NCBI RefSeq assembly: GCF_014384905.1 | Contig: NZ_JACRSV010000002.1 | Span: 496,001-560,000 of the forward strand | DNA: 64,000 nucleotides | From: Fumia xinanensis | Lineage (GTDB): Bacteria > Bacillota > Clostridia > Oscillospirales > Ruminococcaceae | Direction of reading: 5' to 3' | Shown here: positions 53,965 to 62,866 of the stretch, one piece after another | Layout: every line of letters starts with the position of its first letter | How positions within the stretch are numbered: position 1 is the first letter of the stretch | Made by a program: the position numbers and the translations under genes | The notes under the pieces: generated by a model | The model's input: the letters and a program-made list of their open reading frames with translations, nothing else | Told to the model about the DNA's origin: nothing | The model's database searches: none

Positions 53965-54151
53965 AAGAAAATCCCACCCTTTCTTTGGAGGAGTATTCAT
54001 AGTATGGGCGGGAATAGGGACGCTTATACCGTTGTTTTGCGGCATAGCACAAAAATGGTAACGTTACCACACCGCTTTCCGTGGGTTTTTGCCATTGTTT
54101 TTTGAGATGAAAATCCGTATAATGAAAGAAAAACCACGGAGGACTTCTGCA

Positions 54152-54958
54152 TTGAGCTATCGTTTGATTGCGCTGGACATCGACGGCACACTGGTGAACA
54201 GCGAAAAACAACTGACCGATAAAACCCGGGATACCCTTATCCGTGCCCAGAAGCTGGGCATCAAGCTGGCGCTCACGTCGGGGCGGGCGGCCACGGGGCT
54301 GTGGCATCTTATCGAGGCGCTGGAGATCCCCAAATACGGCGGGTACGCCATCGCTTTCAACGGGGCGAAAATCATCGACGCCGCTGAAAGAAAGCTTGTC
54401 CACGGAGAGATGCTGCCGCCGGAGATGCTCCCCGGCGTGTTCCAGTTTGCCAAAGAGCATCGGCTAAACGCCGCCACTTACAGCGACGAATACTACTTTG
54501 TCCAGGAGCCCCGGGAAAAGTATCTGAAACTGGTGGGGAAGATCGAGGGGCTCAACGTCAAGGCGCGGGATTTTCGCTCAGAACCAGTAGACTTTTCGGT
54601 GCCCAAGGTCCTGTTGGCAGGGGATCCCAAGGCCATTGAGGAGCTGGAACCCGCTGCTCGGGAGCAGTTCGGAGAGGCGGCGAACGTCTCCCGTTCCGAG
54701 CCGTTTTTACTGGAGATCCTGCCGCCCAAGGTGGACAAGGCCTCTGCCCTCAAAAAGCTGCTGTCCATTTTGGGATACAGGCGGGCGGAGCTTTTAGCCT
54801 GCGGCGACGGGTACAACGACGTGACCATGCTCCGGTACGCCGGCATGGGGGTGGCCATGCAAAACGCCACCGAGCCTGCCAAAGAGGCCGCCGATTTCCT
54901 CACCATGACAAACGACGAGGACGGAGTGGCCTTTGCGGTGAAGCGGTTTTGTCTGTAA
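54152..54958 (+). CDS. HAD-superfamily Cof-type phosphatase
   Basis: A 268-residue HAD-IIB hydrolase. Motif I is ALDIDGTLVNSEK (Asp at about 8 and 10), motif II LALTSGRA, and motif IV CGDGYNDVTMLRYAGMGVAMQNA near the C-terminus, with a Cof-type cap between. It probably dephosphorylates sugar phosphates or cofactors. The TTG at 54152 is used; ACGGAGGA lies 8-15 bases upstream. The longer frame from 54089 adds a basic N-terminus with no homology. Confidence 0.92.
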   Translation: MSYRLIALDIDGTLVNSEKQLTDKTRDTLIRAQKLGIKLALTSGRAATGLWHLIEALEIPKYGGYAIAFNGAKIIDAAERKLVHGEMLPPEMLPGVFQFAKEHRLNAATYSDEYYFVQEPREKYLKLVGKIEGLNVKARDFRSEPVDFSVPKVLLAGDPKAIEELEPAAREQFGEAANVSRSEPFLLEILPPKVDKASALKKLLSILGYRRAELLACGDGYNDVTMLRYAGMGVAMQNATEPAKEAADFLTMTNDEDGVAFAVKRFCL

Positions 54959-54962
54959 ACAA

Positions 54963-54998
54963 TAAAAAGCCCCGCGGCTGATGCCGTGGGGCTTTTAA
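54963..54998. terminator. Bidirectional terminator between HAD and mltG-like genes
   Basis: AAAAGCCCCGCGGC-tgatg-CCGTGGGGCTTTT, one G-U pair. Confidence 0.85.
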
Positions 54999-55006
54999 CT
55001 TTCCGG

Positions 55007-56245
55007 TTATTCTTTTGCAAGGCCCGCTTTGATGGTATTTGCCTTGTGTTCTTCCCAGGTTTTGGCGTAGTAGAATTCCTTCGTCACTTTGTCGGTGCAG
55101 AAGAAGTAGTCGTCTACCGAGGTGTCGGGGTTGAGGACCGCCTCGATGGCCATGAGGCCCGGATTGTTGATAGGGCCGGGAATAAGGCCGTTTGCCTTGT
55201 AGGTATCGTAAGCGGCGGCCAGGGTGGTAGCCGAAGGGTCGGCGGCCAAAATCACCTGGTTTGCGTAGTTGGTGGTGGGGTTGGCCTGCAATTTCGGGAA
55301 GGTGGAGGGATTATTCAGGCGGTTAATGTACACCTGAGCAACTTTGCGCATGTTCACCTGGTCGCCGGCTTCGCCCTGAACGATGGAGGCCAGGGTCATG
55401 ACCTCGTTGAAGCTGCGGCCCGAGGCTTTGATGCGGGACGTAAGATCGTCCGTCATCTTTTTCTCAAAATTGTCCATCATCTTTTTGACGACGGTTTCGG
55501 CGCTCTCGTGGAGGTAGAATTCGTAGGTGTCGGGGAAGAGGTAGCCCTCGTAGCGGTAGAACACGCCGTTTGGAATCTCGTCGTTAAAGGGAAAGTCGGG
55601 TTTTAGGGTGTTCGCGGCCTTCAAAAAGTCCTCGTAGCGGCAGACGCCCTTGTCGTTCAGGCGCTGGGCCATCATTTTGAGGCTCATGCCCTCCCAGAGG
55701 TTCACGGTGGCGGTTTCGCCGGTCTTTTCGGGCAGCACCATCTGGGTTGTATTTCCGCTTCGGTTATAGGCGAAGTAAGGGTAGCCGACGGGGGTGGTTT
55801 CCTTCATTTTGCCGTCGGTGCCCATATCGTAGTTCACGCCGTCCACCTGGATGAGGCTCGTCTGCATGACGCCGCCGGCGTTCATAAAATACCATTCTCC
55901 GGATGTCTTAAGCCAGCCTTTTCTCATGGTGCCGTCTGTGTTCAGATAGTACCATTTGCCGCCGTCTAAAAGCCAGCCGGTTTTCATGGCTCCGCTATTT
56001 TGGAGGTAGTACCACGCGCCGTTATCTGAGAGCCAGCCCCGCTGCATGACGCCGTCTTTGAAGAAGTACCAGGTGCTGTCGATTTTTTTCCAGCCATTTT
56101 GCACGGTCACGCCGTTTTGGGTGTAGCTCCACTGTTCGCCGTTTTGCACCCAGCCGGCGCTTGCCGTCATAGGCAGGGACAGGGCCGCTGCCAAAACCAG
56201 AGATACGGCTGTGCATTTTCTGAGAATCTTTTTCAATATGTACAT
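55007..56245 (-). CDS. MltG-like endolytic transglycosylase fused to cell-wall-binding repeats
   Basis: A 412-residue secreted protein. A signal peptide (about 1-30, ending LPMTASA) is followed by about five wall-binding repeats (residues ~33-150: STWYFFKDGVMQRGW, GAWYYLQNSGAMKTGW, GKWYYLNTDGTMRKGW, GEWYFMNAGGVMQ). A YceG/MltG domain (~180-405) contains YRYEGYLFPDTYEFY, ASIVQGEAGDQVNMRKVAQVYINRL with the second Glu retained, and GPINNPGLMAIEAVLNPD. MltG cuts nascent peptidoglycan. Usual MltG has a membrane anchor, not wall-binding repeats. ATG 56245 follows CAGAAAGGATGT. Confidence 0.92.
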   Translation of the reverse strand: MYILKKILRKCTAVSLVLAAALSLPMTASAGWVQNGEQWSYTQNGVTVQNGWKKIDSTWYFFKDGVMQRGWLSDNGAWYYLQNSGAMKTGWLLDGGKWYYLNTDGTMRKGWLKTSGEWYFMNAGGVMQTSLIQVDGVNYDMGTDGKMKETTPVGYPYFAYNRSGNTTQMVLPEKTGETATVNLWEGMSLKMMAQRLNDKGVCRYEDFLKAANTLKPDFPFNDEIPNGVFYRYEGYLFPDTYEFYLHESAETVVKKMMDNFEKKMTDDLTSRIKASGRSFNEVMTLASIVQGEAGDQVNMRKVAQVYINRLNNPSTFPKLQANPTTNYANQVILAADPSATTLAAAYDTYKANGLIPGPINNPGLMAIEAVLNPDTSVDDYFFCTDKVTKEFYYAKTWEEHKANTIKAGLAKE

Positions 56246-56403
56246 CCTTTCTGTCAATCTTATTAAGTTGTAGGGATAAACCGTACCATTATATTATACT
56301 TCTGTACCGTTCTAGAAGGCAAGATGAAATTTTTGACAAAACTGTGAATAAAAGGCGGAAAACGGAGGCCTTATGTAAAAAAGCAAAATCTCTTATCGAC
56401 GGG

Positions 56404-56967
56404 CTATTTCACCCGGCGAATTTTGTTTCCCTTCACAAGGTAAGCCTTTTCCGCCAAGTCGATCATAGGCTGGTCGAAGAGGCTGTCGGTATAGAATTCC
56501 TCCACCACAGCCTGGGAGCCAAAGGTTCTTAGGAAGATCTCCCGCTTGTTGCGGCTGAAATTCAGGTACTCTAGTTCCATAGTTTCCCGATTGACCACCG
56601 AGCAGATGCAGTGGGAAACCCCCAACCGGCGGCAGGCTTCGTCGATGATGACGTTAAAGGATGCGGTGAGGATCACGTCGTCAGGTTGAGGGGTGTACCA
56701 GGCTTTTATTTTCCTCATGCGTTTATCCCAGAAGGCGCTGACAATGGCGTCCGGGTTCTGGAAGGAGCGGACATAGTCAATGGCGTAGGCTTTGATGCCC
56801 TGCTCCAGTTCCTCCATGGTGGTTTTTGAAAGTTTGTACCGGAAAAAATGCCAGAGCACCACAAAGAGGTATTTGAGCGCCCCCGGGTAATAGCGGATGC
56901 TGTAGAGGTAGAAGTCGAGGACGCTTTCCCCGTTGTATATGGTGTTGTCAAAGTCGAATACGCGCAT
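56404..56967 (-). CDS. HAD-IB family phosphatase
   Basis: A 187-residue HAD-IB protein. Motif I is VFDFDNTIYNGES (Asp at about 4 and 6), motif II is VILTASFNVIIDEACRRLG, and motif IV is EFYTDSLFDQPMIDLAEKAYLVKGNKI. Such proteins resemble phosphoserine or lipid-phosphate phosphatases; the substrate here is unknown. ATG 56967 follows AGAAAGGAGCCCCC. It ends 160 bases before mltG-like, same direction. Confidence 0.88.
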   Translation of the reverse strand: MRVFDFDNTIYNGESVLDFYLYSIRYYPGALKYLFVVLWHFFRYKLSKTTMEELEQGIKAYAIDYVRSFQNPDAIVSAFWDKRMRKIKAWYTPQPDDVILTASFNVIIDEACRRLGVSHCICSVVNRETMELEYLNFSRNKREIFLRTFGSQAVVEEFYTDSLFDQPMIDLAEKAYLVKGNKIRRVK

Positions 56968-57151
56968 GGGGGCTCCTTTCTGGTATGAGGCGGAAACAGC
57001 GGATAAATTCATTCTAACACATTTGGCGGGTTCGGGGAAGAGAGCGGGGACGCAAACCAAAAATTTGGCCCGCGTCCCCAAGTTTTCGTATCTGATAGAT
57101 TGAGCATGGTAAATCACGTGTTTTTGTGAGGCCCCTCGTTACCTGCTGCGT

Positions 57152-57182
57152 CGGGATTTTGGGAAGCTCCGCTTTCCAAAAT
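57152..57182. terminator. Hairpin in the gap before the HAD-IB gene
   Basis: GATTTTGGGAAGC-tcc-GCTTTCCAAAATC; imperfect by one base. A 44-base pyrimidine-only tract follows at about 57228-57271. Confidence 0.45.
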
Positions 57183-57431
57183 CGGAGGGGTGTTTTAAAC
57201 GTTTGTCTCGCAGCCTGTTTTGCGCCCCTTCCCCCCTTTCCTTTCCTTTCTTTTACTTTACTTTCCTTTAGGGATAAATACCGCCGGAATTTTTAAAAAA
57301 CGGAAATAGTGGCCGTTAAAGTGAGATTTAAAGAGTAAACAGCAGTTATTTGCAGAAAAAAGATGTGAAAAACTTTTTTAAAACAAAACAGGCCGAATCG
57401 CTCCGGCCTGTGCAACTTGCTTTTGTGTGAG

Positions 57432-58070
57432 TTACAGCTTGGAATACCCGTAGCTGTTGATGAGGGCGTCGATTTTGCGGCCGTCCTTGCAGAAGGGGCA
57501 GTCGTGGCCGCTGTAGTTTTCGTATTTGGGGATGTCCTTGCTGTCGAAAAGGCCGTTGACGGTGATGTCCTGGACGCTGTCCACATGGGTGAACAAAGCG
57601 CAGATGCCCGCCGTCTTGCCGCCGTAGTACCGGACACAGTCGAGGGCCCGGTTCACCGTTTTGCCGGTGGTGATGGAGGCGACCAGCAGGAGGACGTTTT
57701 TGTTCCAGACCTGCTTTTGGATGTTGTCCCTGAAGATCATCTGGTTAAAGGAGTTGATCTCCGGGGTGATGACCGCCACGTTCTGGCCGGAATTGACAAA
57801 GGCGAGTCCCGCCTTGGACAGCTCATTTGCCAAAAATGCGCCGATGATTTCGGTTCCGTCCAGGCAGACGATGGTGTCGATTGCCGTGTTGATATAGTTG
57901 GCCGCCAGTTCCCGGGCGGCGTTTTTCGCCATCAGGTGTTTGGTTTTGATGGACGTCATGTCTATATAGTAATTGACGTGGGAATGGCTGGTCGCAAAGT
58001 GGCCGGGAATGATCTTGATCTGAAGCTCTTTGTTCCGTTTCGATTCAACGATTACTGCGCGTGCATCCAT
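57432..58070 (-). CDS. Phosphoribosyltransferase-like protein (PyrE type)
   Basis: A 212-residue PRTase-fold protein. TIVCLDGTEIIGAFLANELSKAG and the PRPP-type loop VLLLVASITTGKTVNRALDCVRYYGG (about 125-150) are typical, and C-terminal DCPFCKDGRKIDALINSYGYSKL contains a CxxC-like pair. It is close to orotate phosphoribosyltransferase-like proteins of Clostridia, but no pyrimidine gene is next to it, so the base is uncertain. ATG 58070. Confidence 0.85.
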   Translation of the reverse strand: MDARAVIVESKRNKELQIKIIPGHFATSHSHVNYYIDMTSIKTKHLMAKNAARELAANYINTAIDTIVCLDGTEIIGAFLANELSKAGLAFVNSGQNVAVITPEINSFNQMIFRDNIQKQVWNKNVLLLVASITTGKTVNRALDCVRYYGGKTAGICALFTHVDSVQDITVNGLFDSKDIPKYENYSGHDCPFCKDGRKIDALINSYGYSKL

Positions 58071-58338
58071 TTAGGTTTGCCCCTTTCGTCTTTTGTTTGG
58101 ATATATTTTACTATATAATCGGATGTTAGTCAAGCCTTTTTGTATTCATTCTCCAAAATCAGCAGTTTTTTGACCGGATGGGACAGGCTTTTCGGAAATC
58201 CGCACAGAAAATCGGGGAAAGGGGTTGTCAAAAACATATTATACTATTATAATATTATTTAACAGACCAATCACAAAGATTGATTTGCGCGGAAGAAACT
58301 GCGCGATTTTTCTGAAAATTTAAATAATATTACAAAGG

Positions 58339-58447
58339 GTACCACAAAGCAGGCTTTTAGAAAAACCTGGCTCTGTGGTACGGATTTTGTTTTAAAATCC
58401 GTACTGGAATAAAAGCCAAAAGCACAAAAGCTTTTGGCTTTTATTCC
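58339..58447. repeat. Cluster of three hairpins upstream of the adenine deaminase gene
   Basis: GTACCACA/TGTGGTAC (58339-58381), TACGGATTTT/AAAATCCGTA (58379-58403) and a perfect 18-bp hairpin with arms 58406-58423 and 58430-58447. None has a T-tract. The 560-base gap contains nothing else that I recognise. Possibly a small palindromic mobile element or a structured leader. Confidence 0.65.
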
Positions 58448-58629
58448 ATACCCGCTGTAATAGGAAATAATCGTTTTATAGGGGCGGAACTGCTGTGAAG
58501 CCATCCGGTACGGGCAGGGGCGGTGAGGACCGATGCGAGCCTTTGATCCAGCACGCTTCGGAGGACAGGGACGTTTTTCGAAATTTGACAGCATTTCCGG
58601 AAAAAGGGATAGAAAGGTGGTCATGATCG

Positions 58630-60366
58630 ATGAGAGAGCGGCAAAACAGGAAGAGGATGGTCGCTTTGGGAGAAATTCCAGCGGAGCTTGTCCTCAAAAA
58701 CGGACGGGTTGTGAACCTCTTCAGCGGACGGATTTTTACCGCCGACGTGGCCGTTGAAGGCGGGATCATCGCCGGGGTGGGGAGCTACCGGGGGGAGAAG
58801 GAAATCGACCTGCGTGGCGGCTGCCTCACCCCGGGGCTCGTCGACGCCCACCTGCACTTCGAGTCGTCCATGGTGTCGCCCAAGCTGTTTTTAGAACGGG
58901 TGCTGCCCTGGGGTACCACCACCCTCATCGCCGACCCACACGAGATCGTCAACGTTCTGGGGGCGGAGGGGATGCGGTACCTCTTACGGGAGACGGAAAA
59001 CGTCCCCGCCGACGTTTACGTCATGCTGCCCTCCTGTGTGCCGGCGAACCGGCTGGAGCAAAACGGGTTTCCCTTCCCGGCGGCGGAGATGGCGGAGTTT
59101 TTAAGCCATCCTCGGGTGCTGGGGCTGGGGGAAGTCATGGACGCGCCCTCGGTGCTCTCCGGGGACGGGGAAATCTGGGCGAAGCTCGACCTTTGCCGGG
59201 ACAAAATCATTGACGGGCACGGGCCGGGGCTTTCGGGGAAAGAATTGCAGGCCTACCGCCTTTCCGGCGTCATGACCGACCACGAGTGCGTCGGCTGGGA
59301 CGAGGCGCTCCGCAAATTGGAGCAGGGGTTCTATATCCAAATCCGGGAGGGTTCTGCCGCCCGGAATTTGGAGGCCATCGTCAAGGGGATGCTCAAAGAT
59401 AACGTCCCCTGCGACCGGTTCCTGTTCTGCACCGACGATAAGCATTTAGACGACATCCGGCGTGAGGGGCACATCCGCTGGAACGTGAAAAAGGCGGTTT
59501 CCCTGGGGCTGGACCCGGTTTCCGCCCTGCGGATGGCGACTCTCAATCCGGCCATGGCTTACGGCCTGAAAAGCACAGGGGCGGTGGCCGCTGGCTACAA
59601 GGCGGATTTGGTGGTTTGGGACAATTTATCGGACTTTAACCCGATGATGGTGTTTAAAGACGGAACGCTCGTCTCCGAAAGCGGCTCGCCGGTGCTTATC
59701 GCGCCGAGGGGCGGCGAAATCCCAGAAGGGGAGGCCCGGCACACTGTAAAGCTGCCGCCTTTGCGCGCGGCGGATTTCGCCCTCAAAGCGGAAAAGGCGT
59801 TCCCGGTGGTGGAGATCATCCCCCATGAAATTACGACGAAAAAACGGATGATGGATCTGTCCGCCGATGAGGACGGGAACTTCGCGCCGGGGGGAGAGCT
59901 TCTGAAAATCGCCGTCATCGAGCGGCACGGGCGGCAAAACCGGATGACGGTGGGGGTGATTGCCGGCGTCGGGCTTCGGGGTGGGGCCATTGGGACCACC
60001 ATCGCCCACGATTCCCACAACCTGCTGGTCATAGGGGACAGCGACGACGACATGCTGGCGGCGGCGGAGGCTTTGCGGGCGTGCCAGGGCGGCTACGCCA
60101 TCGCGGCAGGGGGCCGGACTCTGATGACCCAGCCCCTGCCGGTGGCGGGGCTTTTTACCGACGACCCGAACTCCGGCATCGAGGAAAACGTGGCGGCAAT
60201 GCTGGCCCTCGCCCGGAAAATGGGGGTGCGGGAAGGGGTGGACCCCTTCACCACCCTGTCGTTTATGGCGCTGCCGGTGATCCCGGAGCTGCGGGTGACC
60301 GACGGGGGCATTTACGATGTTTTGGCGGGGGAGATGCTCATTCCACCGCGGAAAATCGGGGAATAG
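58630..60366 (+). CDS. ade: Adenine deaminase
   Basis: A 578-residue amidohydrolase-superfamily adenine deaminase (adenine to hypoxanthine). Metal and active-site motifs: GLVDAHLHFESSMVSP (about 73-88), IADPHEIVNVLG (about 100), DGHGPGLSGKELQAY (about 195), TDHECVGWDEAL, and CTDDKHLDDI (about 257). C-terminal domain has FAPGGELLKIAVIERHGR and IAHDSHNLLVIGDSDDDM. ATG 58630. The gap upstream holds a hairpin cluster. Purine salvage with the nearby PRTase is possible. Confidence 0.96.
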   Translation: MRERQNRKRMVALGEIPAELVLKNGRVVNLFSGRIFTADVAVEGGIIAGVGSYRGEKEIDLRGGCLTPGLVDAHLHFESSMVSPKLFLERVLPWGTTTLIADPHEIVNVLGAEGMRYLLRETENVPADVYVMLPSCVPANRLEQNGFPFPAAEMAEFLSHPRVLGLGEVMDAPSVLSGDGEIWAKLDLCRDKIIDGHGPGLSGKELQAYRLSGVMTDHECVGWDEALRKLEQGFYIQIREGSAARNLEAIVKGMLKDNVPCDRFLFCTDDKHLDDIRREGHIRWNVKKAVSLGLDPVSALRMATLNPAMAYGLKSTGAVAAGYKADLVVWDNLSDFNPMMVFKDGTLVSESGSPVLIAPRGGEIPEGEARHTVKLPPLRAADFALKAEKAFPVVEIIPHEITTKKRMMDLSADEDGNFAPGGELLKIAVIERHGRQNRMTVGVIAGVGLRGGAIGTTIAHDSHNLLVIGDSDDDMLAAAEALRACQGGYAIAAGGRTLMTQPLPVAGLFTDDPNSGIEENVAAMLALARKMGVREGVDPFTTLSFMALPVIPELRVTDGGIYDVLAGEMLIPPRKIGE

Positions 60367-60409
60367 CGATTGGAACGCCGCTGACTAGGCGGCGCGTGGG
60401 CAGATCCTG

Positions 60410-60546
60410 ACGGGGGATTCTGTTTCGGAGAGGAAAATCGACGAGCGATGACCCAAAATACAGCCGCCGCTTGTGGGGCAGTCGGGTGAACCGCTGAGGG
60501 AAATGCTGTCCCGTTGAGGAAAATCAGGGAGCGGCGGACCGAAAGG
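60410..60546 (+). repeat. Degenerate direct duplication after ade
   Basis: About 50 bases at 60410-60460 and 60490-60541 are similar; the best-matched part is GAGGAAAATC followed by GAGCG and GACC. CCGCTGA also recurs at 60379, 60491 and 60571. The 265-base gap has no other feature. Confidence 0.5.
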
Positions 60547-60631
60547 CGAGGTCGTGGGCGCAATCGGAGCCCGCTGACTTTTATAGAGAGCGGGATGGTG
60601 GACTGTCCCTGTCAAAATCGGAGGAAAAAAT

Positions 60632-61117
60632 TTGGAAAAGACGATAGAATACCGCCATGTGGGCGGGGACGATAAAAGATTTGCGGGCCTTTGCCGGGAG
60701 CTGGATGCGTGGCTCTTAGAGGCTGTAGGGGCGGAGGATTTGGCCCCTTATGAGGAGCTGAACCAGGCGGTGGGGGTGGAGGACGCTTTTCTCGCCTTTG
60801 ACGGGGAAGAAGCCGTCGGCTGTGTCTGCCTGAAAGCTTACGACGGCGAAACCGCCGAGATGAAGCGGTTTTTCGTCCGGAAAGGCTGCCGGGGGCGGGG
60901 AATCGCCCGGGGTCTTCTAGAAACGCTGGAGGCTTTCGCCCGGGAGCGGGGGTACAAGCGCCTCATCCTGGAGACGGGGGAAATGCTCACCACAGCAGTG
61001 CGGCTCTACCGGAAGGCGGGGTTTGAGACGATACAAAATTACGGCCCCTATGAAAAGATGGAAGAATCCCTCTGCATGGGAAAATCACTGGGGCAGAACC
61101 GCGCCATTTCCGGCTAA
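60632..61117 (+). CDS. GNAT acetyltransferase
   Basis: A 161-residue GNAT protein: YRHVGGDDKRFAGLCRELDAWL, VEDAFLAFDGEEAVGCVCLKAYDGETAEMKRFFVRKGCRGRGIARGLLETLEAFARERG with the acetyl-CoA loop RGRGIA (about 90), and a C-terminal RKAGFETIQNYGPYEKMEESLCMGKSL. TTG 60632 follows CGGAGGAAAAAA. The substrate is unknown. Confidence 0.9.
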   Translation: MEKTIEYRHVGGDDKRFAGLCRELDAWLLEAVGAEDLAPYEELNQAVGVEDAFLAFDGEEAVGCVCLKAYDGETAEMKRFFVRKGCRGRGIARGLLETLEAFARERGYKRLILETGEMLTTAVRLYRKAGFETIQNYGPYEKMEESLCMGKSLGQNRAISG

Positions 61118-61173
61118 AAGCTTGACGTAAGCGAAAATTTTGTGGGATTGCTTTATAGAAAGGTTTGACAGTC

Positions 61174-62043
61174 ATGAAAATCAGCGAACTCTTAAAACAG
61201 GACCGGGTGACCATCTCCTGCGAGATATTTCCCCCGAAAAAAGACGACGATTTTGAAAAGGTGCGGGCGGCGGCCGAGAAAATCGCGGCGCTGAGGCCCG
61301 ATTTTATCTCGGTGACCTACGGGGCAAGCGGCGGCACCTCCAAAAATACGGCGAAAATCGCCTCCCTCATCCAGGAGGAATACGGCGTGACCGCTCTGGC
61401 CCACCTGACCTGCGCTTCCTCGACGAAAGAAGAGGTGAGCGGGGTCATCGAGAACCTGAAAACGGCGGGTATCGAGAACATTCTGGCCCTGCGGGGCGAC
61501 ATTCCGGCGGGGGCGGAGTTCCCGGCGCCCGACCGGTTCCAGTACGCCAGCGAACTGATTGGAGAAGTGAAGCGCCACGGGGATTTCTGCATCGGCGGCG
61601 CCTGCTACCCGGAGGGGCACATCGAATGCGGCTCCCGGGAGCTGGATTTAGACCACCTGAAGCAAAAGGTAGACAGCGGGTGCGAATTTCTGACCACCCA
61701 GATGTTTTTTGACAACAACGTGCTCTACAGTTTCCTTTACAGGGCGCTCTTAAAGGACATCCGGGTGCCGGTGCTGGCGGGGGTCATGCCGGTGATCAAC
61801 AGCCGGCAGATCAAGCGGAGCTGCGAGCTTTCGGGCACCAGTCTGCCGCCCCGGTTTCAAAATATCGTGGACAAGTTCGGGGATCGTCCCGCTGCCATGA
61901 AGCAGGCGGGCATCGCCTACGCCACCGAGCAGATCATCGACCTGATCGCCAACGGGGTGAAAGGCATCCACCTTTACACCATGAACAACCCCGACGTGGC
62001 GGCAAGCATCATCGGCAACCTGTCCGATGTTTTGGGGCGCTGA
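61174..62043 (+). CDS. metF: 5,10-methylenetetrahydrofolate reductase
   Basis: A 289-residue MetF making 5-methyl-THF for methionine synthesis. N-terminal CEIFPPKKDDD, VTYGASGGTSKNTAKIASLIQEEYGVTALAHLTCASSTKEE, LALRGDIP, GGACYPEGHIE and FLTTQMFFDNNVLYSFL are FAD and folate site sequences of the family. ATG 61174 follows AGAAAGGTTTGACAGTC. It is two bases from the next gene and shares a pathway with metH downstream. Confidence 0.96.
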   Translation: MKISELLKQDRVTISCEIFPPKKDDDFEKVRAAAEKIAALRPDFISVTYGASGGTSKNTAKIASLIQEEYGVTALAHLTCASSTKEEVSGVIENLKTAGIENILALRGDIPAGAEFPAPDRFQYASELIGEVKRHGDFCIGGACYPEGHIECGSRELDLDHLKQKVDSGCEFLTTQMFFDNNVLYSFLYRALLKDIRVPVLAGVMPVINSRQIKRSCELSGTSLPPRFQNIVDKFGDRPAAMKQAGIAYATEQIIDLIANGVKGIHLYTMNNPDVAASIIGNLSDVLGR

Positions 62044-62045
62044 GC

Positions 62046-62696
62046 ATGGAGTTAAAGGTCGATAAACAGGAGATCGTCCGCTACCTGGGTTACGGGAAGA
62101 ATCAGCCGGACGGGGCGGTGATGGCCCAAATCGACGAGTGCGTCGCCGAGCTCACGCGGGCTTCCGCCATGAAGACGGTGAGCCGGATGTTTCCGCTGAA
62201 ACACCTCTCCACAAAGGAAATCATGCTGGGGGAACTGCGGATTGGGAGCGAAAAGCTTAGTAAACACCTGCGAAACTGCGACAAGGCCATTTTGTTTGCC
62301 GCCACGCTGGGGACCGGGGCGGATCTGCTCCTCCGGCGGTGGTCGGTGGCGGACATGAGTAAGGCCGTTATTATGCAGGCGTCAGCCGCGGCGGTGATCG
62401 AAGCCTACTGCGACGCCTGCCAAAAAGAGCTGAGCGCCGAGGCGGCCAGGGACGGGTTCTATCTGCGAAGCCGGTTCAGCCCGGGGTACGGGGACTTTCC
62501 CCTCGATTACCAGAGGGAGCTGTTAAATTTGCTGGACGCGCCCAAGCGAATCGGCCTCACGGTGACGGACAGCATGATGCTCACGCCGACGAAATCCGTG
62601 ACGGCGGTGATGGGACTTACGAGGGAGAAAGAGAGCTGCAACGTCCATAAATGCGCGACCTGCGAGGCGGTGGACTGCCCCTTCCGGCAGGAGTAG
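62046..62696 (+). CDS. Vitamin B12-dependent methionine synthase activation domain protein
   Basis: A 216-residue stand-alone homologue of the MetH reactivation domain. It has the SAM-pocket-like RSRFSPGYGDFPLDYQRELLNLLDAPKRIGLTVTDSMMLTPTKSVTAVMGL near the C-terminus and ends with cysteines CNVHKCATCEAVDCPF. In many Firmicutes this gene lies between metF and metH and replaces the missing C-terminal domain of MetH. ATG 62046 overlaps nothing but is 2 bases from the metF stop. Confidence 0.92.
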   Translation: MELKVDKQEIVRYLGYGKNQPDGAVMAQIDECVAELTRASAMKTVSRMFPLKHLSTKEIMLGELRIGSEKLSKHLRNCDKAILFAATLGTGADLLLRRWSVADMSKAVIMQASAAAVIEAYCDACQKELSAEAARDGFYLRSRFSPGYGDFPLDYQRELLNLLDAPKRIGLTVTDSMMLTPTKSVTAVMGLTREKESCNVHKCATCEAVDCPFRQE

Positions 62697-62866
62697 GGCG
62701 AACCGGGGCCAAACAGAAAATCCCGGGAGGTCCGCGCAGGAAAACGGGCGGATTTTCCACTGTGAAGGGGCTTTTTCCGGCAGAGAGGGGCTTCATGGGT
62801 CTTTCTTCGGACGGATTTTTGGCGGAAAGGGACAAAAGGAGAGCCGGTGATTTGTGGCTTTTTGCT
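62697..62866 (+). other. Putative leader of CRISPR array 5
   Basis: 170 bases between the metH-activation gene and the first repeat. It is not strikingly AT-rich, but ends TTTGTGGCTTTTTGCT at the array. Leader assignment rests on the degenerate repeat lying at the other end. Confidence 0.45.
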
